Shown one piece after another: positions 25,640 through 36,971 of a DNA stretch of 64,000 bases. The stretch is taken from positions 1,078,146 to 1,142,145 of the forward strand of contig NC_056734.1 in the NCBI RefSeq assembly GCF_019279795.1, given 5' to 3'. Source of the DNA: Protopterus annectens. Taxonomy: Eukaryota; Chordata; Ceratodontiformes; Protopteridae. Each line of letters opens with the position of its first letter. Within the stretch, counting starts at the first letter, position 1. The translations under genes were made by a program, and so were the position numbers. Below the pieces are notes generated by a model, which searched no databases, was not told where the DNA came from, and saw nothing but the letters and a program-made list of their open reading frames with translations.

Positions 25640-25760
25640 TACATTCCTAACTACATTAGGCATAGCCCTCACTGACACACTTCAAGGGAAACCTTGTTGT
25701 GTGAATGGGTAACAGAATATACACCCCTGGGATCATGTGTCCCAGAACCATACAGCCAGG
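25640..25760 (+). repeat. CR1-type LINE 3' fragment
   Basis: ATTCCTAACTACATTAGGCATAGC ... CTTCAAGGGAAACCTTG ... CACCCCTGGGATCA parallels the end of ORF2 and start of the 3' UTR in copies A (29070-29170) and C (35760-35860). A short separate fragment just before copy A. Confidence 0.6.
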
Positions 25761-26319
25761 GGATGGGGGAGCCTGTCCAGTTTGATAGCTGCGAGACCTG
25801 TTGGGGAATTGAATGGTGTTGAATTGTCACATTAACATGCCCTCTTTAGATCACTAAGTGCCCCTATCACCCTCCACAACCCCAGTCTTCAACAGCTTCC
25901 AGCAACTCTGCCTGGAATTGCTTCATTGGCTATGCTTGACAGAGGCTCAGTTACTTCATCAATGGTGCGGGAAAGCCAACACACTGTAGCTATGCTTCTA
26001 ATTGCCCTTGGGCAGATAGGTAGTAGGCTATCTGTGAACCTCTAAAGTGCAGGCCATCACAGCCATAATATGTGAATAAACAGACCTTCAGATCACAATA
26101 TACAGTGAGAAATCACCATGTAGTCAGGAAACAGTTAAGTACAGCAAGAACATACAGAACACTGATACTTAGTCACTCCAAAAGCCTATCTTGGAAGCTA
26201 GAAGACTTGTATAAGTTTAAGGCTTTCTATTGCTTACCAGTAGGTTACCTACAGGAGAGATGAAAAACAAGCACAGATGGGGAACATGCATGCAATGATA
26301 CCATACCGTCCTATTTGTC

Positions 26320-29297
26320 AGCCTTAGGCTTTGGAATACTGGCCAAGGCTTTTGGCACCCCCATGGTGCCTTATTTAGGAGAGTCTCAAAGGTGAATACC
26401 AGCTCCATAAACAGCACAATAGCAGATTCAATGAGGGTTATGCTACTCAACACCAGGGGTTGTGATCACAACATGCATGCACTCACAGCACTCCTCAGGA
26501 TGGACAACATCAACATCTGTGCAGTAACTGAGATCTGTCTTAAGGCTCCTGAGAGCACACCAGCACTACCAGACTACAACCCATACCACACATTTCAGCC
26601 ACAGAACATGGACTGACAGACATGGAGGGCTGTATCCATATTCATCAGGGATACCTACACCTCCAGGTTAGTGGGGCAGCATGATACCTCTGAGATCATC
26701 CATGTGCAGCTAACATCAGCCACAACTGCAATGTAAACTGTGGCCTGCTACGGATCACCCTCCATGACCCAGGACCACCACTCCACCTACCTGGAGACAG
26801 TGGAGAACATGACAGTCCTAATGCACACCCTGGCATTGGTCGATGTCAACTACCATACCATTAACTGGGAAACTTACTCCAGTACTCACTTCCAGGCCCA
26901 GCGCTTCCTGGAATTTATCACCTCATATGCCCTGTATCAGGTGGTAACCTCCCTAACGTGGGGTGGAAACTACTAGAAGTGGTCATCACCAACATGGGCA
27001 ACAGGTGCACCACAGCAGAGGTTAACCAGTCACTGGTTAGATCTGACCATGAACTATTCACTGTTTCCACACCCAAGCATCTCCCCCACCCATGGATACC
27101 ACAGTGTATACCTTTCCTACAGCTAAATTTACACTACTAGTGACAGGGGTGGGGGTTTCACAGCCCCCATGCTAAGGGGAAACACTGCTCAAGATACAGA
27201 CAGATTTACAAATGCAGTCTATAAGCACCTACATGGATGTATGGATCGTGCCATCACTGGTAAACCAAGACTCACTCCTCCTAGACAAGGACACCAGTCT
27301 GGTGGACCTCTGCAATAAACAGGCTATACTACAGAAGTAGGACAGTGTTCCAGACAAACAGCAAATCCCACGAAGGGCAGACATCCGTGACCACTATTAG
27401 TATGATACGTAGGTCCCTCATGACATCATCCAAGGCTAACATCAGCAGGAGAATATGCAAGGGTTCGAAGATAACCGCAAAGCCTTCTTTGGCTATGTCA
27501 AGGATCTACGTGGTGACACACAGATTTGCACTGTGCCAGTGAAATATAGCACAAAATATGCTGACCCTACTGATATCACCAACATCCTTGCAGATACATT
27601 CAGTGCATACTTCACCCCCTAAAGAGCCCACAACACTACCCAAAAGGTACAGTATCCCACACATCAGAGACACACAGGTGGAAATGGCCCTCTCTAACAG
27701 CAGAACACAGCATCAATGGAGGCAGATGTTGTCCCAGACTGCATCTTGCAAACTGTACAAGACAACCTGCCCCCACCTAATTAAGCTTTCCTACCTCAGC
27801 CTCTCCACAGGCTACATGCCCATACAATGGCATGTGGCAATGGTTATTCCACTCCATCAAGGTGGAATCACAACTGACCATGGTAACTACCACCCCATAA
27901 GCCTGACTAGCCTGGTCTGCAATGGTATGGTTCGCATCCTCATGGCACTCATTAACAAAGACATTGGTAACCTCCGAACATGTGACCCAACCCAGGTCAG
28001 CTTGGTTGAGTGCAGTTCATGCCTACTGAACCTGTTTGACGTCTTACATACAGTCACCAAGACATTAGATGATGGGGGAGGTGGTTCACACATACTACCT
28101 GGACCTCGCCAAGGCTTTTGACACCATGCCCCACTCAGGTATTATTGATAAACACACCAGCCTGTACATACACCCATACATCACAGGTTGGGTTGCCAAT
28201 GGGCTTACACACAGAACCCACATGGTATGACTAGCAGTCTCCAGGTCCAACTCTTGACCAGTCATGACTGGTGTCCCACAGGACTCAGTCCTGGGAGCCC
28301 TACTGTTTGGCATATACATCTCAGAGGTACAGGCAAACACAGGTGGACTATGGCAGACCATGTTTGGCAATGACTGCGAACTGGGAGCCATGATTGATAG
28401 TCCAGCTGACACAGACATCCCTCAAGGGGCCTCACAGAGAACATCACAGGGTGCCAATGACATGGCCTCCAGCCAAGTGCCACTAACTGCATGGTCATTC
28501 CATTGTGGAATTGGCACCCACATATTAACACATAAGTGGCAGCCACTTTAATATGGATGAGGTAATGGGGTATCTGGGGACTAAGGTAGATAGTGATCTC
28601 CCTTTGACAATCATATCTCCACAGTAGTTAGGACATCCTTCTATGTAGGCCATCTGATTACTAAAGGATTCCCATCTAGACATACTGGGGTTATAGTGCC
28701 CCTTTACTCATCACTCATCAGTCCCATCATAGGGTATAATAACCCATGTGGGATGTACCTCAGAAGACACTTCCAACAGCTGGGGGGGTCCACAAATGTA
28801 CCTCGCCAAGGGGAATACTGGCCTCCAACATATGGCCTATGCAGCCAGACTGAATAAACTCCTGCTTTACTCAGTGGCATCTCATTTACCCAGAGATGAT
28901 CTCCACTGGCCAACACAGCCATGTCGAACTCAGGCTTGATGGATATGCTCCACCTATGGGAATCCATGTCACAGTGAGCCACACACTGTAGTGAGCTGAA
29001 CCTTGCCACAACAATAACTGGAAGATGCTGGAGGGACAGCTTCCTGTCACAGACACTCCCCATACTTTGGAACAACATCCCTAACTACATTATACAGAGC
29101 CCCTCACTAACACTCTGCAAGAGAAACCTTGAAGAGTGGATGGGGAACAGTAGATGCACCCCAGGGATCCCACCATTGGCTCTGCTCCACAGAGGGACAG
29201 TTAATGAATCAATGGGGTGGCAAAAGCTGACACATTTTGGCTGGGCTTATGAATGGCCTCTGGCAGTTGGCCAAGTACCTACCTATGAATCTATACA
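26320..29297 (+). mobile_element. CR1-type LINE copy A, 5'-truncated and decayed
   Basis: Begins in the ORF1 esterase C-terminal region (GGAATACTGGCCAAGGC). It continues into the ORF2 endonuclease (VMLLNTRGCDHNMHAL; ICAVTEIC) and degenerate RT segments (near 27800-28400: HPISLTSLVCNGMVRILMAL, TYYLDLAKAFDTMPHSG). It ends with GGCCAAGTACCTACCTATGAA at about 29297, the family 3' tail. Multiple frameshifts and stops throughout. It sits inside the giant element, 0.2 kb from the 3' end of the transposase gene, tail towards it. Confidence 0.85.
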
Positions 29298-29508
29298 TAC
29301 AGTATCTGCATATGCTGATAGCTTAATTTACTGTTCAGGTGTTGACTTACCTTGTGCCAATGGCAGTTGTGTGTGCAATAGTTGAGGGCTGCCTATGTTG
29401 GATGCACACAGTAGACTGCCTATACATGACAATTTACAGGTAGTCTTGTGTGTGTGCCATCCATTTTACTGTGTGTGCAGGTGGAGAAAGGTGTCAGTCC
29501 CTAGGTGC

Positions 29509-30665
29509 CTACACTGTCAGTGTGTGTGCTATACATTCCCTCTTTGCCAAGGCATGGGCATACTGGGCATGCCTCCATCTGCCTACTGGGGCTGGCTCAG
29601 GGTGTTCATGGTCTGAGTACCTCTGTGCCTGTGGGGCCCTTGGCAATGGTGGTGGGCTGTGAGGGCCTTCACCATTCTGTCCCTGCTGCAGCTGTTTCCA
29701 CAGGACCATATTGTGTAGCATGGCACACACTATGAAGATGTGGGCACATGTGCCTGGAGAGTACTGCAAGGCTCCACCAGATATGTCCAAGCAATGGAAC
29801 CATGATTTCAGCATCCCAAACACATGCTCTATGATGATTCTGGTTTGTGCGTGTGCCTCATTATGGCATTCCTGCATGGGTGTGTGTGCATTTCTGATGG
29901 GAGTCATCATCCACGGTTCCAGTGCATAGCCAGCATCCCCACCAGGTGGCCATTTGGGATGTCCCCCCTGGCAAATAACTGATACAGCTGTGAGGCATGC
30001 CAGATGTGGGAGTCGTGATAGCTTCCAGGGCTGCCAGCACACACATCCATGATAATGCCCTGGGCATTGCACATGACCTGGCAGTTGATGGAGGGGTATC
30101 CCTTGTGGTTTATGTAGTGCCTACCCTGCTCACCAGGTGGTGACTTGATGTGTATGTGCATGCAGTCTATTGCACCCAGTACCTCCGGGTATTCTGCCAC
30201 ATGGTGGAAGAGATGCATATTGCTGGCCAACTCCTCCTGCATTCGGGGGAAGTATATGTGCTCATTGGCATGTGGTAACATGGCATCCAGGAACTGGTGT
30301 AGTACCCTGGATGCTGATGCCTGTGAGATCCCCATGATATCCCCAGTTGGTCTTTGAAAGGTACCTGTAGCTAGTATTCTCAGGCTTACACATACCTTTG
30401 TATCCACTGGGATGGGTTCCCCTCTGTTTGTTCTGGCTCTGAGGCATGGCTGGCACAGCTCCACAAGTTGCTGTAGGATGTCCCTGTCCACCCTGTAATG
30501 CTCTACTATCTCCAGATCATGTAGCCCCTGGTAGGTTACCCTGGGTCTGAACACTCTCCTCCTCCTCTGGTGCCTGAGGTGGTCATGTGCATCATCCTCC
30601 ACACCACCTTCAGTCTCCAACACATGCTGGTGGATCAAAGCTATGGCAGCCCCTAACATGTACAT
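29509..30665 (-). CDS. PIF/Harbinger DDE transposase
   Basis: Catalyses cut-and-paste transposition as a nuclear endonuclease/strand transferase (HARBI1/DDE_Tnp_4 family). The start chosen is ATG 30665 (MYMLGAAIALIHQH); a second ATG lies two codons on. In order: basic segment (HQRRRRVFRPRV), helical region ending in a helix-turn-helix-like DIMGISQASASRVLHQFLD, first catalytic Asp in LGAIDCMHIHI, second Asp in AGSPGSYHDSHIW, the conserved GDAGYALEPWMMTP, and the Glu in TRIIIEHVFGMLKSWFHCL. Total about 385 codons, normal for the family. One single-base frameshift near 29950, just before GDAGY, separates the frames; no other break is seen. All catalytic residues remain. It lies about 1.5 kb from the right terminus; its Myb-like partner is 13 kb downstream. 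Confidence 0.88.
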
Positions 30666-31895
30666 AATAAAAGTTCCCTGTCTGTATACACCACTGGTGC
30701 AGAGTGTATGGGAATACACAAATGTGTGTGAGGTGCTTTCACACTTTATAGTATTGTGCTATGGATGCTGCTGATGTCAGTGGGTGTGTATGAGCTATTC
30801 CAGCTGCAGCGTGTCTTAATTATGGGTTTTGCAATGAGTACTGCAAGTGTGGGGCCTTTACTGTGGAGATCTACTTGCCTGCCTTGATTAATCTGTTGCC
30901 CTTTAATTCACTTTTAGACCTGGATCCCCTCCCATTATCAGGCATGCATCCACCTGCCGTCTTTCTTGTTTTGTACTTTCCCTACCCAGTCATGGCAAAA
31001 TGTGCCTTGTAGCTGATATACTGCATATCGGCTTTGTTCTGCTTTGACACTTTACTGTTTTCTTTGCAGTACAGCCCCTCCCCTTCCCTGTTCTGCAGGT
31101 AGCTGCTTGCAGCCTTGTTAGCTGTTGTCAATGGCCCACTGTAGGCTCCTAGGTGTTAATTAGTCATTTGTACTCCAATTTCACTGCTGCAGCATTTCCT
31201 TATTTCTTTCCTATATCCTTCCTGTTTCAGCTGCAGTGCACGCCACGCATACCCATTTACCGGGTTTACGTGCATTTTCATCTCCGTTCACATGCATACT
31301 CGGTTACCTTGTGTACTCTCAGCTAAGCATAGCTATGGCCAATTCGACACACCCCTATCCTGCAGCTTTGCCTAGCTAGGGGCAGACCAGTTTAGCAATG
31401 CTCCAATGTGCTTACAGCAATGGCGACACACCCCTCTCTTGATGTCATCTTTATCTCAAGGGCACACCTCGGTGTTATAATGCTACACTGTGAGGTGCAT
31501 CCTTACACCAGCGGGGAATCTGCGATTCACTATTACTCCTCTCATTTGCATGGCATTGCCTACTAATTCCTAGCTACTGCGCATAACACTGTCACTGCCC
31601 CTTAGCAACCCTTGCGCCATAAGTATGGTGTAGCATGCCTGCCATTGACTATTATGGGGAAATCGTGATATGTGTTTCATTGCAGTTTTATTCTATATTT
31701 TTATATATTCCTTGCGATCCCCTTTGCGCACCGCTGCCCTGCGCTTCCACGTCGCGATAGTGCGACTATATATATTAAATGTTAATTTTATATTTTGTAC
31801 ATGTTTTTATGCCAATGGCTATATATTTAGCCACTGGCATATATTAACAATATAATACACATCTTTGGTCGGCTGTCATGGCTCTGATTTTATGT
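30666..31895 (-). promoter_or_regulatory. 5' region of the transposase gene and subterminal DNA
   Basis: Non-coding sequence between the transposase start and the element end. CG dinucleotides and unique-looking sequence increase from about 31200. An inverted repeat lies at 31809-31840 (ATGCCAATGGCT / AGCCACTGGCAT around TATATATTT). A promoter is expected here, but no specific element can be assigned. Confidence 0.4.
31809..31840. repeat. Subterminal palindrome 1
   Basis: ATGCCAATGGCT pairs with AGCCACTGGCAT (one mismatch) across an 8-bp TA-rich centre. Confidence 0.75.
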
Positions 31896-31896
31896 T

Positions 31897-31936
31897 TGCA
31901 AAAATGTAAACCGTTTTCTACGGTTTACATTTCTGC
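31897..31936. repeat. Subterminal palindrome 2 (strong hairpin)
   Basis: TGCAAAAATGTAAACCG pairs with CGGTTTACATTTCTGCA with one mismatch around the loop TTTTCTA. It could be a transposase or Myb-protein binding site; that role is inferred. Confidence 0.85.
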
Positions 31937-31944
31937 ATGCTTAC

Positions 31945-32173
31945 ACTATGCCTGCACCACTTCCTGAATTGCTACATACCTTCATTTGCATGCTACACTG
32001 CTGCACATGGGGTAATTAGCATACAAGGCTCAGGAGTTGTGTGGGCATAGCATACGCAGGTAGTGCACATGGAAACAGCTCGTACCGGAATCGCTCGGCG
32101 GCCATCTTTGGTGTTAGAATGCAGATGCTATGCCTGCACCTGGCGCAAGCTTCATGAATCCTGGGGACGGTCT
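31945..32173. other. Subterminal motif cluster and putative right terminus of the giant Harbinger
   Basis: CTATGCCTGCACC occurs near 31950 and 32127, and its inverted form GGCATAGCATACGCAGG near 32040. The last segment, read inward on the minus strand, is AGACCGTCCCCAGG then ATTCATGAAGCTTGCGCC. The next bases outward are TAA (32174-32176), followed by Penelope-like coding sequence. The exact end may lie anywhere within 32165-32173. Confidence 0.55.
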
Positions 32174-32827
32174 TTACCATGCATTTGTGTCATGCACTAC
32201 ATTATTACCATGAAAAAATATTCCTAAGTTCAATTTTCTAACAAACAGTTTCAACTGTATAATTGCTTCTTCAATACTCCCAGCTCTTGCTGGCACAAAG
32301 GTCAGCCCTTTGTCAAACAAATGAGCCCACGCATTAGTAACTTTCACAGAACTATAATTAAAAAATTTAAAATCACCAATCGTATTTGGGACTATTTTAT
32401 ATTGTGGCACATCTTCTACAATTCATAGTTGCCTTTCCCCCTCCCCCTGCCATTCTAGTGGGATGAACCTCTCCAGTGTTGGTTCCTGTGGTGGTATGTT
32501 GTTTGTACTGGTTCCCCTCCATGTGGTTCCTGTCTCTGCCTCTGATTTCTAAGTCTCTCCGACCTCCTCAGAGGCCGAGACTCTAAAGGGCAAGCATGTG
32601 AACTGACTTCATTATCTCCCTTTAAAATAACCCCCCAATAGTCAAATTCACATTACTGTCAATATTATTGTTATTATTTTGCACATTTGTATCCCAGGGT
32701 GGTCTAGGATAGGCTTTCTCTGCTTCATAGTCCCTTTTAACCCTCCACAGTTTATCTGCTTTTTTGTTTTTAAGTACATCAATCTTACTATCAATATCTT
32801 TAAATACATTTACAATATCTTTAAATA
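32174..32827 (-). mobile_element. Penelope-like element, 5' part, segment 2 (interrupted by LINE C and the giant Harbinger)
   Basis: The minus strand encodes the N-terminal region that precedes the RT in vertebrate Penelope/Neptune elements, with the recognisable block FNYSSVKVTNAWAHLFDKGL then TFVPARAGSIEEAI and VRKLNLGIFFHGNN. It continues, across the LINE C insertion, from 35988-36675. On the left it stops abruptly at the giant element boundary. Confidence 0.65.
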
Positions 32828-33082
32828 CATTCTGCCATCACCCAAAATAATGCCGCAGTACAAGTACAAACTGATTGACTTCAACAATTGGCTAAGCTTC
32901 TGGTGCCATTCTAAAGGGCTCCAGTATCTGTCTGCCTGGGATGACATGGTTGACAAACCACGATGCTTTGCCAGAGATGTCCTGCACCTGTCACCCCTGG
33001 GATTCCGGATACTGGCTAAGGTTCTTGCCACCCCTATAGTGCCTTTTTTATGCAAGGTTCAAATGACAAATTCACCACTGTA
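32828..33082 (+). CDS. ORF1 C-terminal fragment (SGNH-type esterase domain end), copy C
   Basis: Encodes the last ~80 residues of ORF1: IDFNNWLSFWCHSKGLQYLS, DDMVDKPRCFARDVLHLSPL and GFRILAKVL. HLSPLGF is the C-terminal block carrying the catalytic-type His of the GDSL/SGNH fold found in CR1 ORF1. The GDS and G-x-ND blocks are missing because of the truncation; they are present in copies D-F. Ends at the TAA near 33080, followed by a short spacer to ORF2. Confidence 0.75.
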
Positions 33083-33108
33083 ACAGGAGCAGGCAAGCAA
33101 AAACTGAG

Positions 33109-35800
33109 GTGATGCTACTCAATGCTAGAAGTCTAAATCTCAAAATGCACTCACTTGAGGCACTCCTTAAAATGGAGAACATCGATATCTGTGCAGTGAC
33201 TGAGACCTGGTTCAAGGCTCTAGAGAGCACCCCTGCCCTACCAGGCTATAACTCATACCACACTTTTCGGCCATGTAACCTGGACCGGAACACCAAAGGC
33301 GGAGGTGTGTCCATATTCATTAAGGATATCCACACCTCCAGGCTAGTTGCTCAGCATAATGCAGCTGAGGTTATCCAAGTGCAACTAACTCTGGGCAAAA
33401 CTGCAATCCAAATTGTAGCTTGCTACAGATCACCCACCATGCCCCAGGATTCCCACTCCTCTTTTCTTGATGTACTAGAAAATATTAGGGTTCAACCAAA
33501 CACCCTAATAATGGGTGATTTCAACTACCCCACCATTAACTGGGAAAACTACTCATGTACCAACTCCTTCGCTCAATTCTTTCTGGAATTCATAAACTCA
33601 AATGCCCTGGATCAACTTATCCACACCCCCCACCAGGGGCAACAATATAGTAGATCTAGTCATTACCAACATGAGTGACCAGTGTTCCACACCTGAAGTC
33701 AACCCCTCATTGGTCCGATCTGACCACAAGCTAATTACCCTAGATATCCACATCCTGCCCCACCCCCCATTAAGGAAACCATGGTAAAAAATTTCTCCAA
33801 AGCCAACTTCATGCTTCTTAAGACAGAAGTGGTGAACTTCATGACACCCATGCAGATGGACAATACAGTTACGACTACTGAATCCTACACAATTGCACTT
33901 TATAAGCACTTACATGAGTGCATAGATCATGCTATCCCAAACAGAACCAAGATGCTATCCTCCAAAAAAAGGAAGCCAATCTGATGGTCCCCTGCCATAA
34001 ACAAACTGTACAACAGAAGGAAGAAACTGTTGCAAAAGAGAGTAAAATCCCATCAGTGGAGGAGCTCCCTGGTCAGCCTCAGTAAGAAGCTGTGATAAAA
34101 TCCTCCAAAGCTAGTTACGAAAACAAAATCACCACTGATTCTAAAGACAAACACAAAGCATTCTATAGCTATGTCAAGAATCTCAATGGCAACACTCAGA
34201 TCTGCTCTGAGTTACAGCACAATGGCACTAAATATACAGACCCAACTGATATTGCCGACATCCTGGCAGATAGGTTCAGTGCTAACTTTACCCCCCTCTC
34301 ACCCCCTAAAGAGTCCATCTCTATACCGGAAGAATGCAAAGTTCCTGTAATCACGGCTGCACAGGTAAAAAAACACACTCTCCAAAGCCAAGAACACAGC
34401 ATCCATGGGACCAGACAGCATCCCAGGCTGCGTTCTACACGAACTACAGAATGAACTGGCACCCCACCTAAGTACCATGTTCAGTCATAGCCTCACCTCA
34501 GGTTTTGTGCCTGCTGAATGGTGCACAGCAATGGTTATCCCACTCCACAAGGGGGGAGCCACCATGGACCCCGGGAACTACCGCCCCATTAGCCTGATGA
34601 GCCTGGTCTGCAAGGCCATGGAACGTATCATCATGGAATTTATAAACAAAGACATTGGTAATCTCCAAACTCTGGACCCCACCCAGTTTGGGTTTGTAAA
34701 AGGCAGATCATGTCTCCTAAACTTGACAGACTTCTTTGAAGCAGTCACCAAAGCCGTAGACAAGGGTAAGGTGGTTCACACAGCCTATCTAGATCTTGCC
34801 AAGGTTTTCGACACCATCCCCCACTCTGGAATTATAGATAAACTGACTAAACTAGGTATAAATCCCTATGTCACAAGATGGGTTGCCAACTGGCTCACTG
34901 ACAGAACCCACAATGTGAAAGTAGCAGACTCCAAATCCGACTTCAGGCCAGTGACAAGTGGAGTACCACAGGGTTCAGTCCTGGGTCCTCTCCTGTTTGG
35001 TATCTACTTCTCTGATGTACAGGCTAACACAGAAGGTCTTTGGCTAACAAAGTTCACTGATGACTGCAAACTAGGAGCCATAATCGAAACTCCTAACGAT
35101 GTGGACATCCTACAAAAGGGCCTCACTGAGACAGATGCCTGGTGTCAAAGCCATGGCCTCAAGCTCAATGCCAAAAAGTGCATTGTCATCCCCTTTGGTA
35201 AAAACTCTGTACCCATGAACTAGAACATAGGCAGTAGTATACTTAATACCAAAAGTGTGATAAGAGACCTTGGAACACAGGTGGACAGCAGTCTCTCCTT
35301 TGATAATCACATCACCACAGTAGTCAGGAAATCCTTCTTCATGGCACACCTCATCACAAAAGGTCTTATCCAGAAAAAAAGAGGTCATTGTTCTCCTCTA
35401 CTCATCTCTCATTAGACCCATTATAGAGTACAATGCCCCTTTTGGTGTGTACCTCACAAGACATCTACAACAACTGGAAAGGCCGCAGAAATACCTCACA
35501 AAGAGGATTACTGGCCTCAAACAGATGCCCTACGCAGACCATCTCAAAAAACTCCAGCTTTACTCCGTCGCATATCACCTACTCAGAGGTGATCTCTGCC
35601 TAACATACAAAGCTATGTCAAACCCAGAGCTGTTGGACATGCTTCACTTAAAGAAATCCCAGTCCCTCCGAGCTACACGCTCTAGGGACATAAACCTTGT
35701 CACCACAATAAATAGAACATGCCAGAAGGATAGATTCCTGTCCCAGAGACTTCCCATACTCATAAACTACCTATCTATATCAAACAAAGCTCCTCATTAG
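33109..35800 (+). CDS. LINE ORF2: APE endonuclease and reverse transcriptase, copy C
   Basis: Starts MMLLNARSLN. Endonuclease blocks: ICAVTETWF (catalytic Glu), GGGVSIFIKDIHTS, MGDFNYPTINW (GDFN) and SDHKLI (terminal Asp-His). RT blocks: GPDSIPGCVLHEL, PGNYRPISLMSLVCKAMERI, AYLDLAKVFDTIPHSG (motif A), TSGVPQGSVLGPLLFGIY (motif B) and FTDDCKLG (motif C, FxDD instead of the common YADD), then a C-terminal domain to about 35800. A few frame breaks and stops lie between 33650 and 34400 and near 35220, so it is a pseudogene, but the RT core (34405-35223) is open for 272 codons. FxDD is shared by all copies here. Confidence 0.85.
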
Positions 35801-35987
35801 CACTCTTCAAGAAAAATCTTGATGACTGGATTGGAAATAGGAAATTCACCCCAGGGATCACCTCTGTGGCTCTGCTCAACAGTGGCACAGGAAAATAATA
35901 TTCTTGGGTGGCAAAAGCCAGGGTACCTTTTTGGCTGGGCTTGTATAGGCCCCAGGTTTGATAGCCTAGTACTTACCTATGAACCTA

Positions 35988-36970
35988 TTTAAATAATCAC
36001 ATTTCCTAGATTCAAACAACAAATCATTCTTTAAATTAACATCCAACCTCTCAACAGTCCCTTTAAATTCATCACTTTTCTTTTTGTTGTGTCTTACAAG
36101 CAGGTTTAAAGGTTCACAACATTGCTTGTTAAAAAGCTCTAATAACTCACTGTGTAATTAAGAGCCTTTTACAAGTCAGTGTATTTCCAGCTTCTTAGGC
36201 CCTTCGGTACCTGTTCCGTCTTGATGCATTCTTCCAAATAAGAATTCTCCAGTTGTAATTTCCTTAACTGGAAAGCCAAGTCTTTAATATTCTTAATTTG
36301 CAAATTAAGGCTGCCATAATCCATTTCTCGGGCAGTGGCACTGAAAGAAAAGCCACTTCTGTCTAACCAGCCATGCAAGGAAAACATCTCTTCCTGTTCT
36401 TCTTCTCTCACACTTCCGTTACCATAGAAACCAACAGATGGCTCATCCAAAGCATGGATATCCTGCTGATTCCTCTGGACAGGAGTTATAATGTCCTGGC
36501 TAGAAGCCTGGGTCAAAATACCCATAAATCTTCTCTCCATGTTCCCCAAACCGGCAGGTTTCACAGACAAATTGTGATTTAAAGTCTCTATAAGCACTGA
36601 CAAGTTCCCAATAGAAGAAGTCAAATCCTGGCATGTACAACTGGAGCTGTGAGCTCTGTTTTCACTCCCATTCATACTTCAACTTATAAAGAACAAAAAC
36701 CAAAACTTAGAAAAACAAAAAAATGAAGGAAAAACATCACCAAGCACCAATTTAGTCCAAATGTTGAATGCTTTCGTAAGAACAATGTCAAACTTCTTCA
36801 GAACACAGTTTGAAATCACAATTAAGCCTAAATACAGCAATTAAGTCACATGACTAAAAATTCCACCCCTCAATTAATCCTTAAAACAATACATAGATCT
36901 AATATAAAGTTATACACATATAAACACCTACACACATAAAAACCTTGCCTGTTTTAGAAATCTAAACTAA
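35988..36970 (-). mobile_element. Penelope-like element, 5' end and N-terminal region, segment 1
   Basis: Minus strand: non-coding 5' region (36970-36690) then a frame starting MNGSENRAHS at 36675. It has a coiled-coil-like stretch (LQIKNIKDLAFQLRKLQLEN) and YLEECIKTEQVPKGLRSWKY, a block I associate with the N-terminal part of vertebrate Neptune-type Penelope elements. It continues toward 35988 into DLLFESRKCDY, where LINE C is inserted. Confidence 0.65.
36765..36805 (-). ncRNA. Hammerhead-ribozyme-like core in Penelope 5' region
   Basis: On the minus strand CTGAAGA (fits the CUGANGA core) is followed 19 nt later by GAAA, the second half of the hammerhead core. Penelope-like elements are known to carry hammerhead motifs in their terminal pLTR repeats. 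Stem II (AG / CT) is weak here, so this copy may be degenerate. Confidence 0.4.
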
Positions 36971-36971
36971 T

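Larger units (their letters stand above)
32828..35987 (+). mobile_element. CR1-type LINE copy C, 5'-truncated in ORF1, best preserved ORF2
   Basis: Starts within ORF1 (LPSPKIMPQYKYKLIDFNNW) and ends in the family 3' tail AGCCTAGTACTTACCTATGA. It is inserted in the Penelope-like element with TTTAAATA on both sides (32820-32827 and 35988-35995), a plausible 8-bp target duplication. The 5' truncation is typical of target-primed reverse transcription. Confidence 0.88.

Noticed and set aside
33598-33909. Antisense frames across the LINE copies (also 34196-34462, 41202-41498, 59104-59748)
   Set aside because: Shadows of ORF2 on the opposite strand.
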